A DNA stretch of 5,378 nt, taken from an uncultured beta proteobacterium (lineage in GTDB: Bacteria > Pseudomonadota > Gammaproteobacteria > Burkholderiales > Burkholderiaceae_C). The position numbers were made by a program, and so were the translations under genes. The stretch covers positions 1 through 5,378 of the forward strand of contig CAJASG010000688.1 in assembly GCA_903944555.1 (NCBI GenBank), in the 5' to 3' direction. Of this stretch, positions 1 through 4,883 are shown one piece after another. A model generated the notes under the pieces. That model searched no databases, had not been told where the DNA came from, and saw only the letters and a program-made list of their open reading frames with translations. How positions within the stretch are numbered: the first letter of the stretch is position 1; every line of letters begins with the position of its first letter.

Positions 1-463
1 GCACTTTTGGGTTGCCGGTGGCACTCAAGGTGGCAATGCTGCGGCCATGGAAGGCTTTTTCATAAACCACGATCTCGGGGCGCTCGATGCCTTTGTCATG
101 TCCAAACTTGCGCGCCAATTTCAGGGCGGCTTCGTTGGCTTCCAGCCCGGTGGAGCAGAAGAACACATTGGTCATCCCGGAGCGCTCCACCAGCATGGCT
201 GCCAGTGTTTCCTGGTGGGGGATGTGGTAATAGTTGGAGGTGTGGATCAGCTTTGTAAGCTGGTCTTGCAGCGCGGGAACAAGCTTGGGGTGGTTGTGCC
301 CCAGGGTGTTGACCGCAATGCCACCCAAGGCATCCAGGTACTCGCGACCGTTCACGTCCCATACGCGGCAGCCTTGGCCATGCGACAGCGCGATGGGCAG
401 GCGGCCGTAGGTGTTCATCACGTGCGGGGAGGTGGGGGCAGTGGTTGGCGTGGCTGCGGTCAT
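1..463 (-). CDS. argD: Acetylornithine aminotransferase, N-terminal part (cut by left window edge)
   Basis: PLP-dependent class III aminotransferase that converts N-acetylglutamate semialdehyde to N-acetylornithine in cytoplasmic arginine synthesis; many family members also act as succinyldiaminopimelate aminotransferase. I translated 154 residues from the ATG at 463. Visible landmarks are the N-terminal NTYGRLPIAL segment (17-26), YLDALGGIAVNTLGHNHP (42-59), the PLP-phosphate loop region FFCSTGLEANEAALKLAR (101-118) and the FHGR motif (138-141), whose Phe and His lie near the cofactor in the family. The PLP-binding lysine lies beyond the window. The start is supported by GGAG at 474-471, 7 nt upstream. 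A small oddity is STG where NSG or NSGT is common. A related class III enzyme such as a GABA or ornithine aminotransferase is possible, but the N-terminal half matches ArgD best. Confidence 0.93.
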   Translation of the reverse strand, partial: MTAATPTTAPTSPHVMNTYGRLPIALSHGQGCRVWDVNGREYLDALGGIAVNTLGHNHPKLVPALQDQLTKLIHTSNYYHIPHQETLAAMLVERSGMTNVFFCSTGLEANEAALKLARKFGHDKGIERPEIVVYEKAFHGRSIATLSATGNPKV

Positions 464-495
464 GTAGAGGCTCCGGGGGTTGGCTCAAAACAAAT

Positions 496-527
496 CGGCC
501 CAACTCAGGTTCAGGCAGGTTGGGCCG
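496..527 (-). promoter_or_regulatory. Hairpin in the argD leader, attenuator-like
   Basis: CGGCCCAAC (496-504) and GTTGGGCCG (519-527) are perfect 9-bp inverted arms with a 14-nt loop. Read in the argD direction the stem is followed by ATTTGTTTTG (495-486), a T-rich but interrupted run that resembles a weak intrinsic terminator. An outer pairing AAATC/GATTT (492-496 with 537-541) could extend the stem around a bulge. It sits 33 nt before the argD start codon. It may be an attenuator, a 5' stabilising hairpin or a protein-binding dyad; the sequence does not decide. Confidence 0.45.
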
Positions 528-537
528 TTGAAACCCG

Positions 538-543
538 ATTTTA
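538..543 (-). promoter_or_regulatory. Possible -10 element for argD
   Basis: TAAAAT on the minus strand is one mismatch from the sigma-70 consensus TATAAT. At 17-bp spacing the -35 would be GAAACA (566-561), only a 3/6 match, so the promoter would be weak or activator-dependent. Transcription would start near 531, placing the 496-527 hairpin at the very 5' end of the mRNA. Confidence 0.3.
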
Positions 544-574
544 GGCGCATCGCCCCGGTCTGTTTCGTGACCAT

Positions 575-628
575 TTGTCATCACAGTGATGCTTGTCTTG
601 CTGCCACTCCTTGTCATGTACGTGAAAG
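575..628 (+). repeat. Three TTGTC repeats at exact 18-bp intervals
   Basis: TTGTC begins at 575, 593 and 611. The first and third 18-mers share TTGTCAT at positions 1-7 and GTGA at positions 12-15, while the middle copy keeps only TTGTC and one further T. The spacing is somewhat under two helical turns. The repeats span the dyads at 579-591 and 614-625, so they may be parts of the same control region. Five-base matches can arise by chance; the longer agreement between the outer copies is the stronger part. Confidence 0.3.
579..591. promoter_or_regulatory. 13-bp perfect dyad, candidate operator between divergent genes
   Basis: CATCAC-A-GTGATG is a perfect odd-centred palindrome, typical in form of a dimeric regulator's site. 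It lies upstream of the candidate argD promoter and upstream of the DUF3579 gene, so one bound protein could affect both. A second, imperfect dyad (TCATGTACGTGA, 614-625, one mismatched pair) lies about 35 bp away. No regulator gene is in the window and I cannot name the binding protein. Confidence 0.35.
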
Positions 629-637
629 GTGAGGGGT

Positions 638-643
638 TAGAAT
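638..643 (+). promoter_or_regulatory. Possible -10 element for the DUF3579 gene
   Basis: TAGAAT is one mismatch from the -10 consensus and would start transcription near 650, about 57 nt before the ATG at 707. The nearest -35-like hexamer, TTGTCA at 611-616, is 21 bp away, which is too far for a normal sigma-70 promoter, so this call is weak. Confidence 0.22.
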
Positions 644-706
644 TCCCGTGCCGAGCAGCATTACCCTTGCTGCGGCAAATTGGTCACCACGACTAGCATC
701 CACCCG

Positions 707-1030
707 ATGGTTTCCACCTCTTCAAAAGAACTTTTCATTCTCGGTTTGACCCGCCAGGGCAAGACGTTTCGTCCCAGTGACTGGGCCGAGCGCTTGGCCG
801 GGGTAATGAGCCAGTTTCGACCCGGCGGGCCACAGCCCGGAAGCCATTTGGGTTATTCACCATGGTGTATTCCGACCTCGATCGGGCAGGTGAAGTGCGT
901 CATTGTTCACAGTGATTTGCGCGACTACGACGTGATGGCTTGGGACTTTTGTCTGAACTTTGCCAAAGACAATGAGCTGCAGGTCAGCGAGACCCGCCCG
1001 GTGGCCCCCCCACCATCCCCCAAGCCCTGA
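707..1030 (+). CDS. DUF3579 domain protein, function unknown
   Basis: Small protein (107 aa from the ATG at 707) of a family common in betaproteobacteria, with no established function. The conserved part is KELFILGLTRQGKTFRPSDWAERLAGVM (residues 7-34), followed by a Gly/Pro-rich stretch (39-50), a strand-like VKCVIVHSDL (62-71) and MAWDFCLNFAKDNELQV (77-93). The tail, PVAPPPSPKP, is proline-rich and probably disordered. There is no signal peptide or membrane segment, so it should be cytoplasmic. The frame can also open at a TTG at 680 (116 aa), but the conserved region begins after 707 and neither start has a convincing ribosome binding site. It is divergent from argD and convergent with rpsT, sharing a terminator with rpsT. 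The family assignment is from memory of its conserved motif; the start is uncertain. Confidence 0.82.
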   Translation: MVSTSSKELFILGLTRQGKTFRPSDWAERLAGVMSQFRPGGPQPGSHLGYSPWCIPTSIGQVKCVIVHSDLRDYDVMAWDFCLNFAKDNELQVSETRPVAPPPSPKP

Positions 1031-1052
1031 TTCCTCGGAGATTTTTGGACAC

Positions 1053-1078
1053 AAAAAAGCCGTCGTGAGACGGCTTTT
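1053..1078. terminator. Bidirectional intrinsic terminator between the DUF3579 gene and rpsT
   Basis: GCCGTC (1059-1064), loop GTGA (1065-1068) and GACGGC (1069-1074) form a 6-bp GC-rich stem, flanked by AAAAAA on the left and TTTT on the right, which extend the pairing to 10 bp. Read on plus it ends the DUF3579 transcript 28 nt after its stop. Read on minus it ends rpsT with the better U tract (six T). The placement between convergent genes fits a shared terminator. Confidence 0.9.
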
Positions 1079-1143
1079 CTGCTTTGCTGGTAGCGCACCC
1101 GTTACAAACGGCGCAATCTAACGGATCAGACTGCGTGCGATTT

Positions 1144-1159
1144 GCCTAATGGATTAGGC
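1144..1159 (-). repeat. Palindrome spanning the rpsT stop codon
   Basis: GCCTAAT-GG-ATTAGGC has perfect 7-bp arms; as RNA it would fold as a 6-bp stem with a 4-nt loop. The TAA stop of rpsT (1156-1154) lies inside one arm. No T tract follows, and the true terminator is about 75 nt further on, so it is not a terminator. It could slow 3' decay or be chance. Confidence 0.4.
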
Positions 1160-1453
1160 GGCGAGTGCCAAGGCTTTCACCTTGGTAGCCAAACGGCTCT
1201 TGTCGCGTGCTGCTTTGTTCTTGTGGAAGATGCCCTTGTCAGCCACGGTGTCAACCACGGCTTGCATTTTGGCAAACAGTTCAGCGGCTTTGGTCTTGTC
1301 GCCAGCAATCACTGCTTTTTCCACATTTTTCACCGCAGTGCGGTATTTGGAACGCAGGGATGTATTCGCTGCGTTGATTTTGACGTCCTGACGGACGCGT
1401 TTACGGCCCGACGCAAGGCGTGGGTTCTTTTTCTTGGGTTTGGTAGATGCCAT
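1154..1453 (-). CDS. rpsT: 30S ribosomal protein S20
   Basis: Primary binding protein of 16S rRNA in the small ribosomal subunit. The 99-residue product is very basic and has the family's helical layout: basic N-terminus [22 protein letters not shown] (2-23), [19 protein letters not shown] (30-48), and the signature [17 protein letters not shown] (73-89) near the C-terminus. It is longer than the 87-residue E. coli protein, mainly at the termini, as in other betaproteobacteria. The ATG at 1453 has AGGA at 1466-1463, 9 nt upstream. It is monocistronic: its own extended -10 promoter lies upstream, and the 1053-1078 terminator lies downstream. It diverges from murJ with only 68 nt between start codons. 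E. coli rpsT uses a UUG start in autoregulation; this gene uses ATG. Confidence 0.97.
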   Translation of the reverse strand: MASTKPKKKNPRLASGRKRVRQDVKINAANTSLRSKYRTAVKNVEKAVIAGDKTKAAELFAKMQAVVDTVADKGIFHKNKAARDKSRLATKVKALALAA

Positions 1454-1498
1454 AGTAATAGTTCCTAGTGTCTGAGGATGTTGCCAGCAAAGCCCACG

Positions 1499-1507
1499 AT
1501 TGTAACA
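1499..1507 (-). promoter_or_regulatory. Extended -10 promoter of rpsT
   Basis: On the minus strand TGTTACAAT gives a TG dinucleotide one base before TACAAT (5/6 match to TATAAT), the classical extended -10 arrangement, which can work without a good -35; none is visible at 16-18 bp. Transcription would start near 1492, giving a leader of about 38 nt that contains the AGGA ribosome binding site. The element lies just before the proposed murJ GTG, so the two genes share this short region. Confidence 0.55.
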
Positions 1508-1521
1508 GCTACACTTGGGTC

Positions 1522-3087
1522 GTGAGTCTTATTAAATCTGCATCTACCGTGTCCCTTTGGACGCTCGTGTCCCGCATCACTGGCTTGGTACGGGAGTTGT
1601 TGGTCGCGTCCACCTTTGGCGCCAGCGCCATGACCGATGCCTTTAATGTGGCGTTTCGCATTCCCAATTTATTCCGGCGCCTGTTTGCGGAGGGTGCGTT
1701 CAGTCAGGCCTTTGTGCCGGTGCTGGCGGCCAGCAAGGCCCAGCATGGTGAGCAAGCAACCAAGCTGTTGATTGACAAAGTGGCAACTCTTTTGGCGTGG
1801 GCTTTGGTCGCCACCTGTGTGGTGGGCGTGGTGTTGTCGCCCTGGTTGGTCTGGGCCATGGCCAGTGGAATGCAAAAAGACCCCCGGGGTTACAGCGCTG
1901 CGGTGTTCATGACGCGGTTCATGTTTCCTTACATCGGGTTCATGTCCATGGTTGCGCTGGCCTCTGGCGTGCTCAATACATGGAAGCGTTTTGCTGTACC
2001 GGCCGCGACTCCGGTCCTTCTGAATGTGGCGATGATTTCCGCTGCCTGGTTGCTGGCGCCGTGGTTCAAAACCCAGGGGATTGAGCCGATTTACGCCATG
2101 GGCGTGGGCGTGATGGTGGGCGGCATATTGCAGCTGAGCATTCAGGTACCCGTGCTTAGGCGAATGGGCTTGTTGCCTCGGGTTGCTTTGCGGTGGACGG
2201 GCATCAAGGGTGCATGGCAAGACCCCGGCACCAGGCACGTTGCCAAGTTGATGGTGCCTGCATTGTTGGGCGTCAGTGTGGCGCAGATTTCCCTGGTCAT
2301 CAACACGCAAATCGCGTCCCACTTGCCGACCGGCAGTGTCAGTTGGCTGACCTATGCCGACCGTTTGATGGAATTCCCCACGGCCATGCTGGGGGTGGCT
2401 TTGGGCGTGGTGCTGATGCCGCAGTTGGCCGCCGCCCGCGCGTCGGGGGACTCCGATCAATATTCCGCATTGCTGGATTGGGGCTTGCGCATCGTGGTGC
2501 TTATGTCGGTGCCTTGTGCTATCGGGTTGTTGATTTTTGCCAAACCGCTGGTGGCGGTGCTGTACCACTATGGCGCTTTTACGGCAGTGGATGTGCAGCA
2601 AACCACGCTGGCACTGATGGGCTGGGGGGCCGGGCTGGTTGGTATTGTGGCGATCAAGGTGTTGGCGCCGGGTTACTACGCAAGCCAGGACATCAAGACG
2701 CCTGTGCGCATTGCGGTGGTGGTGCTGGTCATCACGCAATTGCTCAACATCGCACTGGTGCCGCTGTTCAAGCATGCTGGATTGTCTCTGTCCATTGGCT
2801 TGGGTGCCTTGATCAACGCGACATGGTTGCTGATCGGGCTGCTGCGCCGCGGAAGCTATCGACCCGAGCCGGGTTGGTGGGTGTTTGTGTTGCAGGTGCT
2901 GGCGGGCAGTGCGTTGTTGGTCATTTACCTGCTGTGGGCGGCCAATGCGTTTGCCTGGATTGAGTTGCGAAGCGAAAGCCTCAAGCGTATTGGTTTGCTG
3001 GCTGTACTGATGGCAGGGGCTGGCGTGGTGTACCTGGGGGCTGTATGGGCCGCTGGATTGAACCCGCGTCAATTTTTGCGACGCTGA
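1522..3087 (+). CDS. murJ: Lipid II flippase MurJ
   Basis: Inner-membrane MOP-superfamily transporter that flips undecaprenyl-linked lipid II to the periplasmic face for peptidoglycan synthesis. The product is 521 aa (E. coli 511) and is hydrophobic throughout, consistent with the family's 14 transmembrane helices. Visible landmarks are [11 protein letters not shown] (17-27), [31 protein letters not shown] (37-67) and [18 protein letters not shown] (residues 278-295). I chose GTG 1522 over GTG 1468. It starts the usual [12 protein letters not shown] and puts R18, R24, D39, R52 and R53 at the E. coli positions. The longer frame adds 18 hydrophilic residues lying over the rpsT promoter. D280/R281 correspond to the E. 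coli D269/R270 pair. The ribosome binding site is poor (only TGGG). The SirB1 gene follows after 18 nt, probably in one operon. Confidence 0.96.
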   Translation: MSLIKSASTVSLWTLVSRITGLVRELLVASTFGASAMTDAFNVAFRIPNLFRRLFAEGAFSQAFVPVLAASKAQHGEQATKLLIDKVATLLAWALVATCVVGVVLSPWLVWAMASGMQKDPRGYSAAVFMTRFMFPYIGFMSMVALASGVLNTWKRFAVPAATPVLLNVAMISAAWLLAPWFKTQGIEPIYAMGVGVMVGGILQLSIQVPVLRRMGLLPRVALRWTGIKGAWQDPGTRHVAKLMVPALLGVSVAQISLVINTQIASHLPTGSVSWLTYADRLMEFPTAMLGVALGVVLMPQLAAARASGDSDQYSALLDWGLRIVVLMSVPCAIGLLIFAKPLVAVLYHYGAFTAVDVQQTTLALMGWGAGLVGIVAIKVLAPGYYASQDIKTPVRIAVVVLVITQLLNIALVPLFKHAGLSLSIGLGALINATWLLIGLLRRGSYRPEPGWWVFVLQVLAGSALLVIYLLWAANAFAWIELRSESLKRIGLLAVLMAGAGVVYLGAVWAAGLNPRQFLRR

Positions 3088-3105
3088 TACCGTGCGAGAT
3101 CCGAC

Positions 3106-3957
3106 ATGAAGTTGTCTTTTGAGGTCCCCACACCGCTGGATTATTTTGCTTCACTGGTCAGCAGGGATGCCGACTTTGCCTTGTTCGAAGCGGCAGTCAG
3201 TCTGGCCCAGGACGATTATCCCGAGGTCGATGTGCAAACCGTGCTGGGCGAGGTGGACCAGTTGCTGGCGCGCATCCAGCGCCGCATTCCCCAAGATGCT
3301 GGGCCGTTGCAAAAACTCAGAACTTTGAACCAGTTCTTTTTTAAGGATCTGGGTTTCGGCGGCAATATCAACGATTACTACGACCCTGACAACAGCTTTA
3401 TCAGTGTGCTGCTGCGTACCCGGCGTGGTATACCGATTTCGCTGGCTGTGTTGTGGATGGAGCTAGCCCAAGGGCTGGGGCTTTCCGTGCGTGGCATCGG
3501 CTTTCCGGGGCATTTCATGGTCAAGGTCAACTTGCCCATGGGGCAGGCGGTGATTGACCCCACGACGGGTAAATCGCTCAGTCGGGAAGATTTATCCGAA
3601 CTATTGGAGCCTTTTCGACGTCGCAATGGCTTGCTGGATGAGTCAGAAGCGCCTTTGGGTTTGTACCTGCAAACTGCGCCGCACCGCGACATCATCGCGC
3701 GCATGCTGCGCAATCTCAAAGATATTTATACCACCCAAAGGGATTGGCCGCGTTTGCTTGCGGTTCAGGAGCGGTTGATCGTGTTACTGCCCGAATCCTG
3801 GTCGGAGTTTCGGGACCGTGGACTTGCCCATGCCGAGTTGGGTCACAGTGAGCAGGCCGTAGCCGATTTGGAGTGTTATCTGGTGCATGCCGACGATGTG
3901 GTGGACTTGGACGCCATTGCCGAGCGGGTCGATTCCCTGCGCCGCCAACGCGGTTGA
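3106..3957 (+). CDS. SirB1 family protein (transglutaminase-like fold plus TPR)
   Basis: Cytoplasmic protein of 283 aa, related to E. coli SirB1/YchA; its biochemical role is not established. The N-terminal helical region (1-75) leads into a transglutaminase-like core: FFFKDLGFGGNINDYYDPDNSFISVLLRTRRGIPISLAVLWMELA (77-121), GIGFPGHFMVKV (130-141) and AVIDPTTGK (148-156). H136 and D151 would be the His and Asp of a Cys-His-Asp triad, but the Cys position is S112 or nearby, which as I recall is usual in this family and suggests the protein is not a transglutaminase. The C-terminal part (about 195-262) looks like tetratricopeptide repeats (RDWPRLLAVQERLIVLLPE, GLAHAELGHSEQAVADLECYL). The ATG has a weak GAG at 3096-3098, 7 nt upstream. 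It lies 18 nt after murJ, so cotranscription is likely, and converges on the ParA gene with 12 nt between stops. Confidence 0.88.
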   Translation: MKLSFEVPTPLDYFASLVSRDADFALFEAAVSLAQDDYPEVDVQTVLGEVDQLLARIQRRIPQDAGPLQKLRTLNQFFFKDLGFGGNINDYYDPDNSFISVLLRTRRGIPISLAVLWMELAQGLGLSVRGIGFPGHFMVKVNLPMGQAVIDPTTGKSLSREDLSELLEPFRRRNGLLDESEAPLGLYLQTAPHRDIIARMLRNLKDIYTTQRDWPRLLAVQERLIVLLPESWSEFRDRGLAHAELGHSEQAVADLECYLVHADDVVDLDAIAERVDSLRRQRG

Positions 3958-3961
3958 TCTG

Positions 3962-3998
3962 CCGGGCGTTCAGTGGCGCAGCAAAAACTGCGGCCCGG
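3962..3998. other. Bulged stem-loop at the convergent SirB1/parA junction
   Basis: CCGGGC (3962-3967) can pair with GCCCGG (3993-3998), and inside it CGCAG (3977-3981) pairs with CTGCG (3988-3992) around a CAAAAA loop; the two right arms are contiguous and a 9-nt bulge lies on the left. It begins 4 nt after the SirB1 stop and covers the last codons of parA. There is no T tract on either strand, so it is at most a transcript-end structure. The SirB1 gene has no other terminator before it runs into parA. Confidence 0.3.
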
Positions 3999-4716
3999 TG
4001 TAGCGTTCATGGGGGCTCAGGGTGCGCGCCAAGATCAACTCATCGGGGTTTGGCGCAGGTACCGTTGGTTGGGGGGATGGCGCTAATTTTGCAATAGGCC
4101 GAAGCCAATCCAGAATGGGTGCCCATTGAAGCAGGTCGGCACTATTACTGCTGCCCGATAAGTCAAAAATGGTCTGGCCGTTCTCCAAGCTCTTTACGTA
4201 CAGCTGGGTCTCGCGCAAGACGCCCAGAAATGGCACGCCGAGCGCCTGCGCCCATTCCTGAATTGCCTGACCTGCCCGGGTACGGGCATCAATGCGCATT
4301 CCGACAATTCCTAACCGGCAACGCCCGGACGCCAATCTTGGCAGGGCAATTAACTCCGCATGGCAGGCCGCAGCCGATTCCCTGTCAAACATGGAATGGC
4401 AGACCGGCATGATCACGGCGTCGGCAGACATCACCACCTTGGCCAGCTCAAAACCGTGAATGCCGCCGGGTGTGTCTAGCACCACGTGCGTAACCCCAGG
4501 GGGGACTTTAAGAACATTTTTTTGGTCGATCGCCCACGGCATGATGGCGGGCAGTGCTGGGTCACGTCGTTTCAGCCAGGCGCGGGTCGATTGCTGGCGA
4601 TCGACATCTCCCAGCATGACAGCAACCCCCTGATGGGCCAGCCATGCGGCAAGGTGGGTGGCCATAGTGCTTTTGCCACTGCCACCTTTGCGATTGATAA
4701 CTGCGATCACCGGCAT
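3970..4716 (-). CDS. Orphan ParA/MinD-family P-loop ATPase
   Basis: ParA-type ATPase of 248 aa. These proteins dimerise on ATP and position DNA, plasmids or protein complexes by binding nonspecifically to the nucleoid. The deviant Walker A is KGGSGKST (10-17) with signature lysine K10 and P-loop lysine K15. The switch motif LGDVDRQQS is at 35-43 (D37, D39) and Walker B VVLDTPGG at 78-85 (D81). The last 30 or so residues form a proline-rich tail (PSPQPTVPAPNPDE) before a basic end. I prefer ATG 4716, with GGGA 8 nt upstream, over a TTG at 4758, because the Walker A normally begins about 8-10 residues from the start. No ParB, parS cluster or cargo gene is adjacent, so I cannot assign its cargo and give no parA symbol. 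It follows purM on the same strand, but a strong terminator separates them, so it probably has its own promoter. Confidence 0.88.
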   Translation of the reverse strand: MPVIAVINRKGGSGKSTMATHLAAWLAHQGVAVMLGDVDRQQSTRAWLKRRDPALPAIMPWAIDQKNVLKVPPGVTHVVLDTPGGIHGFELAKVVMSADAVIMPVCHSMFDRESAAACHAELIALPRLASGRCRLGIVGMRIDARTRAGQAIQEWAQALGVPFLGVLRETQLYVKSLENGQTIFDLSGSSNSADLLQWAPILDWLRPIAKLAPSPQPTVPAPNPDELILARTLSPHERYTGPQFLLRH

Positions 4717-4720
4717 AGAC

Positions 4721-4744
4721 GCATTCCCGTTTTGGTACGAATGC
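4721..4744 (-). promoter_or_regulatory. Inverted repeat covering the parA ribosome binding site
   Basis: GCATTC (4721-4726) and GAATGC (4739-4744) are perfect 6-bp arms separated by 12 nt, ending 4 nt before the ATG at 4716. In the parA direction the second arm overlaps the Shine-Dalgarno sequence GGGA (4728-4725), so a folded leader would partly hide it. Alternatively it is an operator dyad. The gene-free stretch upstream (4745-4832) is AT-rich and repeats TGCCAAAA at 4763 and 4819; I see no convincing promoter hexamers there. Confidence 0.35.
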
Positions 4745-4832
4745 AAAGTCTGAGGCAAAAAGTGCCAAAAGTCCAGAGGATACGGGCGTAGGCAGCTATG
4801 AATTTTCTAGCAAACACTTGCCAAAAATGCAA

Positions 4833-4859
4833 AAAAAGCCCGGTAAAACCGGGCTTTTT
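4833..4859 (-). terminator. Intrinsic terminator of purM
   Basis: GCCCGGT (4838-4844), loop AAA and ACCGGGC (4848-4854) form a 7-bp GC-rich stem, extended by AAAAA/TTTTT to 12 bp. Read on minus, a run of seven T follows the stem, 25 nt after the purM stop. Flanking A and T runs could also let it act in reverse, but no plus-strand gene ends here. It should uncouple purM from parA. Confidence 0.92.
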
Positions 4860-4883
4860 GAAGCTAGGGGCCGAGAGCCGCTG

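Noticed and set aside
47..544. Plus-strand open frame of 165 aa
   Set aside because: Antisense shadow of argD with no recognisable domain.
96..617. Minus-strand open frame of 173 aa
   Set aside because: It overlaps argD in another frame on the same strand; the argD frame shows clear family motifs and this one is a Pro/Arg/His-rich shadow.
575..628. Replication or plasmid iterons as the meaning of the 18-bp TTGTC spacing
   Set aside because: Only three degenerate copies, no initiator gene, no DnaA boxes that I can see, and a chromosomal housekeeping setting.
680..706. TTG start extending the DUF3579 protein by nine residues
   Set aside because: No ribosome binding site, a rare start codon, and the added residues are not part of the conserved region; not fully excluded.
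2193..2963. Plus-strand open frame of 256 aa within murJ
   Set aside because: Out-of-frame reading of murJ; its Gly/Ala/Cys-rich sequence has no family resemblance.
1669..3072. Very long minus-strand open frame (467 aa) inside murJ
   Set aside because: Gln/His/Arg-rich translation with no domain, as expected from the complement of a biased, hydrophobic gene.
3378..3719. Minus-strand open frame of 113 aa opposite the SirB1 gene
   Set aside because: Ser/Arg-rich antisense shadow.
4486..4791. Plus-strand open frame of 101 aa opposite parA
   Set aside because: Antisense to the Walker A and switch region of an intact ATPase; no ribosome binding site or domain.
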